From assembly GCA_002428605.1 (NCBI GenBank), contig DIXH01000102.1, positions 10,392 to 35,090 on the forward strand: a DNA stretch of 24,699 nt. The letters are read 5' to 3'. Source of the DNA: Clostridiaceae bacterium UBA6085 (lineage in GTDB: Bacteria; Bacillota; Clostridia; Clostridiales; Clostridiaceae). This document shows positions 1 through 8,294 of this stretch, in pieces (positions within the stretch are counted from its first letter, which is position 1; each line of letters starts with the position of its first letter). The notes under the pieces were generated by a model. That model worked only from the letters and a program-made list of their open reading frames with translations, made no database searches and had not been told where the DNA came from. A program made the position numbers and the translations under genes.

Positions 1-489
1 AAGATAACATTGGACCTTGAGAAGGTGGACATTACAAGGCTCTTCGACTTCATATGGAAGAACATGGAGGACAGGGCCAACAGGGAAGGCAAGAAATTCA
101 TAGTGAACAGGAAGGACAACATGGGATTTATCACTGCTGACGCCAACAGGCTGAAGCAGGTCTTCATAAACCTCATAGACAATGCCTTCAAGTTTACCGG
201 ACCGGGTGGAGAGATCACAGTGTCAATGGAGAAGTCAGACAGGCACATAGACTTCATAGTTGCCGACAACGGTATAGGGATAGGCTCTGAGGACATCGAC
301 AAGGTGAAGGAGAAGTTCTTCAAGGGAAAGACATCAAACTCTTCAAATGGAATCGGGCTCTCGATCTGCGATGAGATAGCGAAGCTCCATGGCGGGGAGC
401 TTGTGATAGTTAGCGAGCTGGGAAAGGGAACCGAGATAAGGCTCAGGATTCCAACGAAGGGAGTGGTGACGCATGAAAAGCATAATTAA
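1..489 (+). CDS. Sensor histidine kinase, C-terminal part (5' end outside window)
   Basis: This is the ATP-binding (HATPase_c) end of a two-component sensor kinase; the reading frame is open to base 1, so the sensor and dimerisation domains lie upstream. Visible landmarks in order are the N box (NRLKQVFINLIDNAFKF, about residues 49-65 of the visible part), the G1 box DNGIG, the F box (EKFFKG) and the G2 box NGIGLSI. These are the nucleotide-binding motifs of histidine kinases and look intact. The phospho-accepting His is not in view. Its 3' end overlaps the following lipoprotein gene by 17 nt, so the two are probably translated from one mRNA and may work in the same signalling pathway (inference). 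The stimulus cannot be told. Confidence 0.93.
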   Translation, partial: KITLDLEKVDITRLFDFIWKNMEDRANREGKKFIVNRKDNMGFITADANRLKQVFINLIDNAFKFTGPGGEITVSMEKSDRHIDFIVADNGIGIGSEDIDKVKEKFFKGKTSNSSNGIGLSICDEIAKLHGGELVIVSELGKGTEIRLRIPTKGVVTHEKHN

Positions 490-1975
490 GATAATCGCCC
501 TTATGGCCTGTTCCATAATGCTTTTTGGCTGCTCTCTTGGCATATCGGGAAATGAGAGGGTGGTGCATGCACCTGAACCAGCGAAGCTTGAAATAGAGGG
601 AAGCTACAGCTACCTGTCCGTGGTTCCGCTTGAAGGGACAGCTGAAATCAGCGAATCTGACTACAGGAACCTGACTGCCTACTTCGATACGAGAGAGGCA
701 AGGGTAGGAAGCGAAATCGTGAAGCTTCCGGAATACAAGGTGAAGCTTGTCAATGTGTTCGATTTCCTGCTCAACAGGTACAGGCTCAATCCTTCAAGGC
801 TCAACCTCAAGGATGGCGAGATGGAGGTATACGACATAAGCACCGAGAACAAGTCATTCTATCAGGTGTTCAGCCTGGAGAAGGACATGATCGGCATAAT
901 ACAAGGAAAGAACTTCATCAAGCTTGTACGGAGCGGGGATGCCGCTCCGACAGAGCAGAAGACTTCAGGAGCAGCTCCGGAAATGGACATGGCCTTCGAT
1001 TCATCCAGCAAGGCCATCACATATCAGCCTAAGGCAGGAGTGCTCATAGGGCTTAAGTCAGAGAGGACATCGGAGGAAGGCTCATCCTACAGGACGCTTT
1101 GGATATACTCAACAGGTGAGTACCAGAACGCATACGAGGTCAGCGACATACTGTTTCCGAGAAAGGAGTTCATGCTGCTTTCAGTCGAGAGGTACATGGA
1201 AGATGACAAGGTATACGAGTCGCTGCTCATAAAGCCTGTGGGAAGGCAGGTAATAACTGAAAATGAGCTTGGAACTCCGGTTATTACAGCGGAAAGGTAC
1301 ATAGACGTAGGTTTCGTCGGGAATGACTACATAGGGATATCTCAGGGGGCAGGCATTTCAGGCAGGGACAATAGCCTCCCTTACCAGAAGATACTGGCAG
1401 TTGACAACTATACGGAGTACAGGGGCGTCAACATAACGGAAATCGCGGGTGTGGAAGGCATGGAAGCCCTTGAGCGGTCGTATGAGAGCGAAAGCATAAG
1501 GGACAGCTCACTGCAGGCTATGGGTGGAAGCATCGGAAGCCTGGCTGAAAGCCTGGCTATGGTTAGGAAGAACGGTCACTGGGTCCTGACTGCAAGGCTG
1601 AATTCGGCGAAGGAGCCTGCAAAGGACTATTCAGACATCACAGTGTCTCTGATCCCGCCTGCAAAGCTCGTGACATATGATGAGCTGCAGGTATCTTGGA
1701 GCCGTATAAAGGAAATGGTTCCGGAGGCCAAGGACGTCATAAATGCTCCGGGCAATGCTTTCGTTATAGTAAGGACTCCAAGGTATCTGATCATGTTCAT
1801 GTACGACGAGAACATGAACCTCTTGACAAAGCCGGTAATGACCATTGCACTTGATGCGGATGAGGAGATAATAATGGCTGAATGGGCAAGGGGAGACTTC
1901 GTAGACAGGTGGACCGAGACAGCGGCTTCAGCAGGCGTCAAGGTGCAGCCTGAGGTGAGTTCCGCTGACAATTGA
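473..1975 (+). CDS. Large lipoprotein of unknown function, coupled to histidine kinase
   Basis: A 500-residue secreted lipoprotein. Residues 1-20 form a lipoprotein signal peptide: MKSIIK, a hydrophobic stretch, then the lipobox LFGC with Cys20 as the expected lipidation site. The mature protein has no further obvious membrane segment, so it should sit on the outer face of the cytoplasmic membrane. I do not recognise a domain. The start at 473 overlaps the histidine kinase by 17 nt and is preceded by a GGGAGTGG ribosome binding site inside the kinase gene. The overlap suggests that it acts with the kinase, for example as an accessory sensor, but that is inference. A promoter for the next gene follows about 30 nt after the stop, and no clear terminator lies between. 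Confidence 0.85.
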   Translation: MKSIIKIIALMACSIMLFGCSLGISGNERVVHAPEPAKLEIEGSYSYLSVVPLEGTAEISESDYRNLTAYFDTREARVGSEIVKLPEYKVKLVNVFDFLLNRYRLNPSRLNLKDGEMEVYDISTENKSFYQVFSLEKDMIGIIQGKNFIKLVRSGDAAPTEQKTSGAAPEMDMAFDSSSKAITYQPKAGVLIGLKSERTSEEGSSYRTLWIYSTGEYQNAYEVSDILFPRKEFMLLSVERYMEDDKVYESLLIKPVGRQVITENELGTPVITAERYIDVGFVGNDYIGISQGAGISGRDNSLPYQKILAVDNYTEYRGVNITEIAGVEGMEALERSYESESIRDSSLQAMGGSIGSLAESLAMVRKNGHWVLTARLNSAKEPAKDYSDITVSLIPPAKLVTYDELQVSWSRIKEMVPEAKDVINAPGNAFVIVRTPRYLIMFMYDENMNLLTKPVMTIALDADEEIIMAEWARGDFVDRWTETAASAGVKVQPEVSSADN

Positions 1976-2003
1976 AAAAAGACTTAAATATTGATTAATA
2001 CAA

Positions 2004-2030
2004 TTGAAGCTCAGCATAAGATGCTATACT
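2004..2030 (+). promoter_or_regulatory. Promoter of the lipid kinase gene
   Basis: TTGAAG (2004-2009) and TATACT (2025-2030) are 15 nt apart, with a TG at 2022-2023 giving an extended -10. The short spacer is compensated by the extended -10. It lies about 60 nt upstream of the lipid kinase start. Confidence 0.5.
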
Positions 2031-2091
2031 TGAATAAGAGGTCCGCAAAGGTTTGTGCGGAAATACAAAATATCGGATTTGGTGGTAGTAT

Positions 2092-3009
2092 ATGAGTCCC
2101 GTAAAGCATTTGTTCATAGTTAACCCGGCTGCAGGAAACGGAATAGCACTGAGGATGGCAAGGACCATCGGCAAGCTCTTCAGGGAGCTTAAGCAGAAGT
2201 ACAAGGATATTGATTACGAGATAGTCTTCACAAGATACGAGGGGCATGCGACAGAGATCGCCAGGGACTTCTCGTCTACTGGAGACTACCGCATCTATGC
2301 CGTCGGCGGAGACGGTACGCTTAACGAGGTCCTGAACGGAATGGTAGGGACAGGCTCAACACTTGCCTGTATCCCGGGAGGATCTGGCAATGACTTCATA
2401 AAGTCAGTGGTCAAGAAGTTCGACAGGAGGAGGATCCTCCTGGATACGATCCTTGGGACTGAAAAGGAAGTCGACCTGGGAATGGCTGACGACAGGTATT
2501 TCCTGAACATCGCGTCTTTAGGCTTTGACGCCAATGTGGTGAAGAATGCTGAAAAATACAAGACCGGACCGATAGTACCAAACAAGGTCTCGTATCTTCT
2601 CAGTGTAATTTCCACGGCAATGGACATAAAGCCCGAGAAGGTGAAGATTACAGCCGACGGCGAGGTCTTCGACGAGGAAGTGTTCATGGTTGCGGTGGCT
2701 AACGGAAAGTACTATGGAGGGGGCATAAAGATAGCGCCTCTTGCCGAAATAGACGACGGTCTGCTTGATGTGCTCATAGTTACAGACATTGACAGGGCAA
2801 AGGTAATGAAGTTCCTGCCAAAGGCGATCGCCGGAAAGCACATGGGGCTCGAGGAGCTTCAGTACAGGAGATGCAAAAGGGTGGAGATCATTGCTGAGGA
2901 GCCGGTATACATCAATGTGGACGGGGAAATCGCCGCGAGGAAGCAGGTAACATTCTCCATTTCCGACAAGAAGGTAAAGATGGTATTCCCCAGGGAAACT
3001 GAGGAATAG
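2092..3009 (+). CDS. Diacylglycerol/lipid kinase family protein (DagK/YegS/BmrU type)
   Basis: A 305-residue protein of the DAGK_cat family, which transfers ATP phosphate to diacylglycerol or related lipids at the inner face of the membrane. Three signature loops are present: NPAAGNG (11-17), GGDGTLNE (72-79, nucleotide binding) and PGGSGNDF (95-102). The length is typical of soluble bacterial members (about 290-310). The C-terminal beta-sandwich contains the usual NGKYYGGGIKIAP segment. The start codon is preceded by GGTGGTAG. It has its own promoter and a terminator right after the stop, so it is probably monocistronic. DagK (lipoteichoic acid lipid recycling) is the likely role, but BmrU/YegS-type paralogues cannot be excluded, so no symbol is given. 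Confidence 0.9.
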   Translation: MSPVKHLFIVNPAAGNGIALRMARTIGKLFRELKQKYKDIDYEIVFTRYEGHATEIARDFSSTGDYRIYAVGGDGTLNEVLNGMVGTGSTLACIPGGSGNDFIKSVVKKFDRRRILLDTILGTEKEVDLGMADDRYFLNIASLGFDANVVKNAEKYKTGPIVPNKVSYLLSVISTAMDIKPEKVKITADGEVFDEEVFMVAVANGKYYGGGIKIAPLAEIDDGLLDVLIVTDIDRAKVMKFLPKAIAGKHMGLEELQYRRCKRVEIIAEEPVYINVDGEIAARKQVTFSISDKKVKMVFPRETEE

Positions 3010-3016
3010 GAAAAGT

Positions 3017-3058
3017 AGTGGTCATCATGACGATTAAAAGTCAGATGACTGCTTTTTT
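3017..3058 (+). terminator. Rho-independent terminator after the lipid kinase
   Basis: AGTGGTCATC (3017-3026) pairs with GATGACTGCT (3044-3053) in a 10-bp stem with two G-U pairs, followed by six T (3053-3058). The loop is long (17 nt). Confidence 0.65.
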
Positions 3059-3086
3059 GCGTATTTTTTTACAGCTTTGGTTTTTA

Positions 3087-3114
3087 TTAACAATTTTGTG
3101 GTTAAATATATACA
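3087..3114 (+). promoter_or_regulatory. Candidate promoter for the small helical protein gene
   Basis: TTAACA (3087-3092) and TATACA (3109-3114) are separated by 16 nt, in an AT-rich stretch about 25 nt before the GTG start at 3140. Confidence 0.45.
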
Positions 3115-3139
3115 TAAGACTATCGTGGAGGTAGGAAAA

Positions 3140-3601
3140 GTGAAGGTCAAGAAGAACGCAAACAAGGCAGGAAGAACCATAGGAAGAGCCTTGAGCGCAA
3201 CGGTGGAGTTCACCGGCGACGCCATAGGGCTTGCAGCGCTCAGGATGGACAGGAAGGAGCTGGCTTACAAGGCTATTACAGGCTCAAGGACAGTAGGGGA
3301 GGAAGGCAGAAAATTCATAGAGACCACCTTCAACGCTGCAGGGGAGCTCCTGGAGGAAGCTGTATCGGAAATCGATGTCGAGGACCTGAAGGAAAAGGTC
3401 GGCAAGGCAAAAGATAGTGTGAGCCATATCACCATAGACATCAAAGATGCTATAATTGAGAAGGCAGGGGCATTATCAAGGACCGAGACCAGGATCTACG
3501 GTGATTCAAGCCATTTCTACGGAGAGAATGACAAGATCGAGCCTGAAGGCGAGGAAGAATCCGGAGGCATAAGGTTCGAGCTCGGCAGGGATGACGACTG
3601 A
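3140..3601 (+). CDS. Small charged, helical cytoplasmic protein, unknown function
   Basis: I do not recognise this 153-residue protein. It has no signal peptide or membrane segment. The N-terminus is basic (KVKKNANKAGR), the middle looks like amphipathic helix (FIETTFNAAGELLEEAVSEI and following), and the tail is acidic, ending in GRDDD. The GTG start at 3140 is preferred because GGAGGT at 3127-3132 lies 7 nt upstream. The frame is open further upstream to a TTG at 3077, but that codon has no ribosome binding site and lies before the candidate promoter. It sits between the lipid kinase terminator and the aldolase gene, with about 55 nt to the latter, so it may share a transcript with the aldolase (inference). 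Confidence 0.7.
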   Translation: MKVKKNANKAGRTIGRALSATVEFTGDAIGLAALRMDRKELAYKAITGSRTVGEEGRKFIETTFNAAGELLEEAVSEIDVEDLKEKVGKAKDSVSHITIDIKDAIIEKAGALSRTETRIYGDSSHFYGENDKIEPEGEEESGGIRFELGRDDD

Positions 3602-3610
3602 TTACTTGTT

Positions 3611-3629
3611 ATCTATAAGGAATATAGAT
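3611..3629. promoter_or_regulatory. Perfect inverted repeat in the aldolase leader
   Basis: ATCTATA (3611-3617), AGGAA, TATAGAT (3623-3629): 7-bp perfect arms around a 5-nt spacer, 10 nt after the upstream stop and about 27 nt before the aldolase start. There is no T-run, so it is not a normal terminator. It could be an operator or a leader hairpin protecting mRNA. Confidence 0.35.
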
Positions 3630-3655
3630 ATCCCAAAACTAAGGAGGTAATGTAA

Positions 3656-4588
3656 ATGGCACTGGTAACTTCAACCGAAATGTTCAAGAAGGCGTATGCA
3701 GGACAGTATGCGATAGGAGCCTTCAATGTCAACAACATGGAGATAATCCAGGGAATAGTTGATGCTGCGAAGCAGGAGAAATCAGCTATAATACTCCAGG
3801 TATCTGCAGGTGCAAGGAAGTATGCGAATCCAATATACCTTAGGAAGCTTGTAGAGGCAGCGATCGAGGATTCAGGTCTGGACATAGTCCTGCACCTTGA
3901 CCACGGCGACAGCGCAGAGATGTGCAAGAAGTGCGTTGATGACGGATTCACATCAGTAATGATCGATGCTTCGCACCACTCATTTGAGGAGAACATCAGG
4001 ATAACCAAGGAAGTCGTCGAATACGCGCACAGCAAAGGCGTTGTTGTAGAGGCTGAGCTTGGAAGGCTTGCAGGAGTCGAAGATGCTGTCAATGTTAGCA
4101 AGGAAGACGCATCCTACACGGACCCTGACCAGGCTGTGGAGTTCGTACAGAGGACAGGAATCGATTCATTGGCGATAGCAATCGGAACAAGTCACGGAGC
4201 ATACAAGTTCAAGGGAGAGCCAAAGCTCGACTTTGCAAGGCTCGAGGTAATAACCAACCTTCTTCCAGAGTTCCCGCTGGTGCTCCATGGAGCATCGACA
4301 GTACTTCCTGAGTTCGTTGAGCTCTGCAACAAGTACGGCGGAAACATCCCCGGAGCGCAGGGAGTTCCTGAGCACATGCTGAGACAGGCTTCAAAGCTTG
4401 GCGTATGCAAGATCAACATAGACACTGACCTGAGACTTGCGATGACTGCAGCAATCAGAAGGCACCTTGTTGAGAACCCATCTGACTTCGACCCGAGAAA
4501 GTACCTTGGGCCGGCAAGGGATGCGATACAGGGTATGGTTCAGCACAAGATAAAGAACGTGCTCGGATCAAGCAATTCAATGCTTTAA
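3656..4588 (+). CDS. fba: Class II fructose-bisphosphate aldolase
   Basis: A 310-residue zinc aldolase that cleaves fructose 1,6-bisphosphate into dihydroxyacetone phosphate and glyceraldehyde 3-phosphate in glycolysis. LHLDHGDS holds the catalytic Asp82 and zinc ligand His83. Further zinc-site histidines are His180 (GTSHGAYKF) and His211 (LVLHGAST). The phosphate-binding end NIDTDLRLA (254-262) is present. The length and motifs match the short class IIA/B family; a tagatose-bisphosphate aldolase (GatY/AgaY-like) role is the main alternative. The start has a full AAGGAGGT ribosome binding site at 3641-3648. A strong terminator follows. The gene stands alone or with the small upstream gene. 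Confidence 0.93.
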   Translation: MALVTSTEMFKKAYAGQYAIGAFNVNNMEIIQGIVDAAKQEKSAIILQVSAGARKYANPIYLRKLVEAAIEDSGLDIVLHLDHGDSAEMCKKCVDDGFTSVMIDASHHSFEENIRITKEVVEYAHSKGVVVEAELGRLAGVEDAVNVSKEDASYTDPDQAVEFVQRTGIDSLAIAIGTSHGAYKFKGEPKLDFARLEVITNLLPEFPLVLHGASTVLPEFVELCNKYGGNIPGAQGVPEHMLRQASKLGVCKINIDTDLRLAMTAAIRRHLVENPSDFDPRKYLGPARDAIQGMVQHKIKNVLGSSNSML

Positions 4589-4598
4589 GAAGACAATT

Positions 4599-4629
4599 AA
4601 AAAACTTCCGCTTTTGCGGAAGTTTTTTT
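4599..4629. terminator. Strong, probably bidirectional terminator between fba and the convergent membrane protein gene
   Basis: ACTTCCGC and GCGGAAGT form a GC-rich stem with a TTTT loop (4612-4615). The stem is flanked by six A on the left and seven T on the right, so it can stop transcription from both sides. Confidence 0.9.
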
Positions 4630-4636
4630 GTCCTTA

Positions 4637-5200
4637 TCAGTTACCTGCCTTCTTGTCCTTTTCGCTGTCCCTTGGCCTGTAGGTGGAATCCTTATATTCA
4701 ACCGGCTTCTTCGCGATAAGGTAGATACCTGCCATTATTACCGCGAGGGATGTGAGGGAACCTGCTGTGAGCCACACCGGAAGCTCTCCGGTATACCTGC
4801 TTATTCCAAGGAGGACACCGATCAGGATGAGCGCAATCGAGACAACAAGGAGTCCCCTGTCCCGCGGTTTTGCCACATAGTACTGGAGGAGTGCCGCGCC
4901 TGTCACTGCAATCATGACAGGTCCTGTCATGCCTGGAATGATGTTGAGGAACTCTTTGAGCAGAAGGAAGGTACCCATTCCGGTGAGTATGCCACCGGGT
5001 ATAAGGACTCCGGGGTCCCTGCCCTTCAGCCTGTCGCCTGCAAAGTAGTCAATCTCCATGAACAGTCCCGGCAGAAGTATGAATAGAGGCCATAGGTTCC
5101 TTACCCCGAAAAATCCGTTGAGGAAGACCGAGTTGTAGAATGCCGCGCTTCCGACTATCACGAGGATCAATCCTATATAGTAATTCGACTTGTTTTTCAT
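4637..5200 (-). CDS. Multi-pass membrane protein, DUF5668/LiaF-N-like
   Basis: A 187-residue integral membrane protein. It begins MKNKSNYYIGLILVIVGSAA, and the motif RNLWPLFILLPGL is typical of the small transmembrane module found in DUF5668 and LiaI/LiaF-type envelope-stress proteins. About five hydrophobic segments fill residues 7-165, and the tail is charged (RPRDSEKDKKAGN) and likely cytoplasmic. The start at 5200 is chosen because GGGGGG lies 8 nt upstream. The frame is open for another 48 codons to 5344, but that extension is basic, has no ribosome binding site, and would run through the promoter region of hutU. It is convergent with fba and divergent from the hut operon. The function is unknown; a cell-envelope role is inference. 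Confidence 0.75.
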   Translation of the reverse strand: MKNKSNYYIGLILVIVGSAAFYNSVFLNGFFGVRNLWPLFILLPGLFMEIDYFAGDRLKGRDPGVLIPGGILTGMGTFLLLKEFLNIIPGMTGPVMIAVTGAALLQYYVAKPRDRGLLVVSIALILIGVLLGISRYTGELPVWLTAGSLTSLAVIMAGIYLIAKKPVEYKDSTYRPRDSEKDKKAGN

Positions 5201-5332
5201 TTCTTTACCCCCCTGATGCAATCGCATCCTTTCATGACTACATTTTATCAGTCTCTTTTTGAACAGGGTGGTTTTTAATTGAAATTTAACTGAAGGCATG
5301 ATTGTTTTGGTTGGAGCCTCTCCTGTAAAGCT

Positions 5333-5361
5333 TTTACATGTCATGTCAGATGGATTACAAT
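5333..5361 (+). promoter_or_regulatory. Promoter of the hut operon
   Basis: TTTACA (5333-5338) and TACAAT (5356-5361) have an ideal 17-nt spacer. The expected start point, near 5368, gives a leader of about 25 nt to the ATG at 5393. It also excludes the ATG at 5360, which lies inside the -10. Confidence 0.75.
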
Positions 5362-5392
5362 GGTATTAGTGAAAAAAGAAGAGGTGTATCTT

Positions 5393-7417
5393 ATGATTGG
5401 CAATGAGGCTATTGAAAGATCCATGTCGATAAAGCTCTCAGGACTGCTTCCGGATTACCCGGAATTTGTTGAAGGCATCAGGCGTGCCCCAGACAGGGGA
5501 TATAGCCTGGATACTGCTGATACGAGGCTTGCCATAAGGAATGCGCTCAGGTACATACCGGAGGAGCACCATGAGAAGATGGCGGCGGAGTTCCTGGAGG
5601 AGCTGAGATTGAGGGGGAGGATCTATGGCTACAGGTTCAGGCCTCCCGGCAGGATACATGGCAAGCCTGTGGAGGAGTACAAGGGAAGATGCCTGGAAGG
5701 CAAAGCCATACAGGTGATGCTTGACAACAACCTTGATTTCGAGACGGCACTCTATCCTTATGAGCTTGTGACCTACGGGGAGACAGGCCAGGTATGCCAG
5801 AACTGGATGCAGTACCTGCTGATAAAGAGATACCTTGAGGAGCTTGAGGATGACATGACACTTGTAATAGAGTCCGGACATCCCTTAGGGCTTTTCCCGA
5901 GCCACAGGCTTGCGCCGAGGGTCATAATAACCAATTCCCTCATGGTTGGCATGTTCGACAACCAGAAGGACTGGCACCGTGCAATTCAGATAGGTGTTGC
6001 GAACTACGGCCAGATGACTGCGGGAGGACTGATGTACATAGGGCCTCAGGGTATAGTCCATGGCACATTCAATACCATCCTCAATGCAGGAAGGCTGAAG
6101 CTCAAGGTTACTGGAGACGACCTTAAGGGAAGGCTCTTTGTGTCTTCAGGTCTTGGCGGAATGAGCGGAGCTCAGCCAAAGGCCGCTGACATTGCGAGAT
6201 GCTGCTCCATAGTGGCTGAGGTAGACATGTCAAGGATTGAAACCAGGCTAAACCAGGGGTGGGTAAAGTCTCTTGCAAGGAGCCCTGAGGAAGCATTTAA
6301 AGTGGCACTGGAAGCTGCAAAAGCCGGGAATGTGATTTCGGTTGCCTTCCACGGAAATATCGTGGATCTCCTTCAGCATGCGGTCGACAACTCGATCCAT
6401 ATAGACCTTCTGTCAGACCAGACCAGCTGCCATGCCGCATACGACGGAGGCTACTGCCCACAGGGGATAAGCTTCGAGGAGAGGACAAGGCTCCTAAGGG
6501 AGGACAGGGAGACCTTCAAAGGAATGGTCGACAGGACCCTAAGGAAGCACTTCGAACTGATAAGGACACTGACCGAAAGGGGTACATATTTCTTCGACTA
6601 CGGGAACTCCTTCATGAAGGCGGTCTATGATGCAGGAGTCACTGAAATATCAAGGAACGGACATGACGAGAAGGATGGATTCATATTCCCGTCCTATGTA
6701 GAGGACATCATGGGTCCGGAGCTGTTTGACTACGGCTACGGCCCCTTCAGATGGGTCTGTCTCTCAGGAAGGGAAGAAGACCTTGAGAAGACCGACAGGG
6801 CCGCAATGGACGCAATAGACCGCTTCAGGCGTCCTCAGGATATGGACAACTACATCTGGATACGCGATGCCAAAGAGAACAACATGGTTGTGGGAACCAA
6901 GGCAAGGATACTTTACCAGGACGGTGAGGGAAGGCTTAAAATTGCCCTGAGGTTCAATGAAATGGTTAGGAACGGTGAGATAGGACCGGTGATGCTGGGA
7001 CGTGACCACCATGATGTTTCCGGTACAGACTCTCCTTTCAGGGAGACCTCAAACATAAAGGACGGCTCCAACATAATGGCCGATATGGCTGTGCAGTGCT
7101 TTGCCGGCAATGCAGCAAGGGGAATGACCATGGTTGCCCTCCACAATGGCGGCGGAGTCGGGATCGGAAAAGCGATAAACGGCGGATTCGGAATGGTGCT
7201 CGATGGCAGTGAAAGGGTCGACTCCATCCTTAAGGTAGCAATGCCATGGGACGTTTACGGTGGAGTGGCCAGGAGGTCATGGGCAAGGAACGAGAATGCC
7301 ATTGCGACAAGCATAGGCTATAACCAGAAGGGCAAAGGGCATGTGACAGTGCCAAGAGTAGCAGATGATGCATTGCTTGACAGGATATTGGGGGTAAGTG
7401 ATGGACAGGATAGTTGA
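5393..7417 (+). CDS. hutU: Urocanate hydratase (long, eukaryote-like form)
   Basis: A 674-residue NAD-dependent enzyme that converts urocanate to 4-imidazolone-5-propionate, the second step of histidine breakdown. Hallmarks include YGQMTAGG (205-212), the NAD-binding loop SGLGGMSGAQPKA (252-264), TSCHAAYDGGYCPQG and, in the C-terminal part, GYGPFRWVC and ALHNGGGVGIGKAINGG. The length and the DIMGPELFDYGYGPFRW segment resemble the roughly 676-residue form known from animals and some bacteria rather than the roughly 555-residue Pseudomonas type, where a Cys follows LF. The start at 5393 has GAGGTG 6 nt upstream; the in-frame ATG at 5360 overlaps the promoter -10. The 3' end overlaps ftcD by 17 nt, so the genes are co-transcribed and probably translationally coupled. 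Confidence 0.95.
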   Translation: MIGNEAIERSMSIKLSGLLPDYPEFVEGIRRAPDRGYSLDTADTRLAIRNALRYIPEEHHEKMAAEFLEELRLRGRIYGYRFRPPGRIHGKPVEEYKGRCLEGKAIQVMLDNNLDFETALYPYELVTYGETGQVCQNWMQYLLIKRYLEELEDDMTLVIESGHPLGLFPSHRLAPRVIITNSLMVGMFDNQKDWHRAIQIGVANYGQMTAGGLMYIGPQGIVHGTFNTILNAGRLKLKVTGDDLKGRLFVSSGLGGMSGAQPKAADIARCCSIVAEVDMSRIETRLNQGWVKSLARSPEEAFKVALEAAKAGNVISVAFHGNIVDLLQHAVDNSIHIDLLSDQTSCHAAYDGGYCPQGISFEERTRLLREDRETFKGMVDRTLRKHFELIRTLTERGTYFFDYGNSFMKAVYDAGVTEISRNGHDEKDGFIFPSYVEDIMGPELFDYGYGPFRWVCLSGREEDLEKTDRAAMDAIDRFRRPQDMDNYIWIRDAKENNMVVGTKARILYQDGEGRLKIALRFNEMVRNGEIGPVMLGRDHHDVSGTDSPFRETSNIKDGSNIMADMAVQCFAGNAARGMTMVALHNGGGVGIGKAINGGFGMVLDGSERVDSILKVAMPWDVYGGVARRSWARNENAIATSIGYNQKGKGHVTVPRVADDALLDRILGVSDGQDS

Positions 7418-8294
7418 ATGCGTACCAAACTACAGCACAGGCCGAGACCCGGAGCTCCTCGAAAGGATAGCAGGCTGCTTCAGGGGAAAGGTCGGCGTTA
7501 AGCTGCTTGACTACACCAGCGACGTTGACCACAACAGGTCGGTGGTCACAGTTGTGGGTGAGCCTGAAAAGGTCAAAGGGGCAGTAATTGAGTCAGTGAA
7601 GGTCGCCCTGGATTTGATAGACATGAGGCAGCATACAGGTGCTCACCCCAGGATGGGTGCGGTGGACGTCATCCCTTTCATTCCGATCAGGGGAGTAACA
7701 GTTGAAGAGGCTGTGGCACTTTCCCGTGAAGTAGGGCAGGCAGTGGGAGAAATGGGAATCCCCGTCTTCCTGTACGAGAAGAGCGCCACAAGTCCTCACC
7801 GGGAGAACCTTGCAAACATCAGGAAGGGACAGTTCGAGGGACTGAAGGATAAGATGGCGAAGGATGGCTGGGAGAGCGATTTCGGGCCTGGGAGCCCACA
7901 CGAGACCTTCGGTGCCGTAGTCATCGGTGCCAGGATGCCGCTTGTCGCATTCAACGTTAACCTGGGTACAGACGACATCAAGGTTGCAGATGAGATAGCA
8001 AGGAAGGTAAGGCATATAGGCGGAGGGCTCAGATTTGTCAAGGCAATGGGAGTAAGCCTCACCGAAAGGAAGCAGGTCCAGGTCAGCATGAACCTCACTG
8101 ACTTTTCAAAGACATCGATCTACAGCGCACTTGAGAACGTCAGGTTCGAGGCAAGAAGATACGGGGTCAGCGTAGTCGGCACTGAGATCGTGGGCCTTGT
8201 ACCGCTGAAGGCACTTTCTGACTCACTTGAATACTACATGGGTCTTGAGAACTTCAGAACTGACCAGATCCTTGAGACGAGGCTGATGGAATGA
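7401..8294 (+). CDS. ftcD: Glutamate formiminotransferase (stand-alone)
   Basis: A 297-residue enzyme that transfers the formimino group of N-formiminoglutamate to tetrahydrofolate, releasing glutamate. The N-terminus IVECVPNYSTGRD and the core RQHTGAHPRMGAVDV are family signatures. With the ATG at 7401 the histidine of GAHPR is His82, the number of the catalytic His in the well-studied porcine enzyme. Only the transferase half is present; the cyclodeaminase half of the animal bifunctional protein is absent, so a separate formiminocyclodeaminase should exist elsewhere. A GTG directly in front (7398) is in frame; the ATG is preferred because GGGGG at 7390-7394 then has good spacing. It overlaps hutU by 17 nt and hutI by 4 nt. 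Its presence means histidine is degraded by the formimino-THF route, which yields one-carbon units. Confidence 0.95.
   Translation: MDRIVECVPNYSTGRDPELLERIAGCFRGKVGVKLLDYTSDVDHNRSVVTVVGEPEKVKGAVIESVKVALDLIDMRQHTGAHPRMGAVDVIPFIPIRGVTVEEAVALSREVGQAVGEMGIPVFLYEKSATSPHRENLANIRKGQFEGLKDKMAKDGWESDFGPGSPHETFGAVVIGARMPLVAFNVNLGTDDIKVADEIARKVRHIGGGLRFVKAMGVSLTERKQVQVSMNLTDFSKTSIYSALENVRFEARRYGVSVVGTEIVGLVPLKALSDSLEYYMGLENFRTDQILETRLME

Noticed and set aside
3077..3139. Upstream TTG start of the small helical protein
   Set aside because: No ribosome binding site, and the candidate promoter lies downstream of it; GTG at 3140 has GGAGGT 7 nt upstream.
4628..5086. Open frame on the plus strand, 152 codons, Cys-rich
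   Set aside because: It runs antisense through the membrane protein gene, whose hydrophobic pattern and ribosome binding site are convincing; the Cys and His content comes from the opposite strand.
5360..5392. Upstream in-frame ATG of hutU
   Set aside because: It lies inside the TACAAT -10 box and has no ribosome binding site; 5393 fits both the promoter and GAGGTG.
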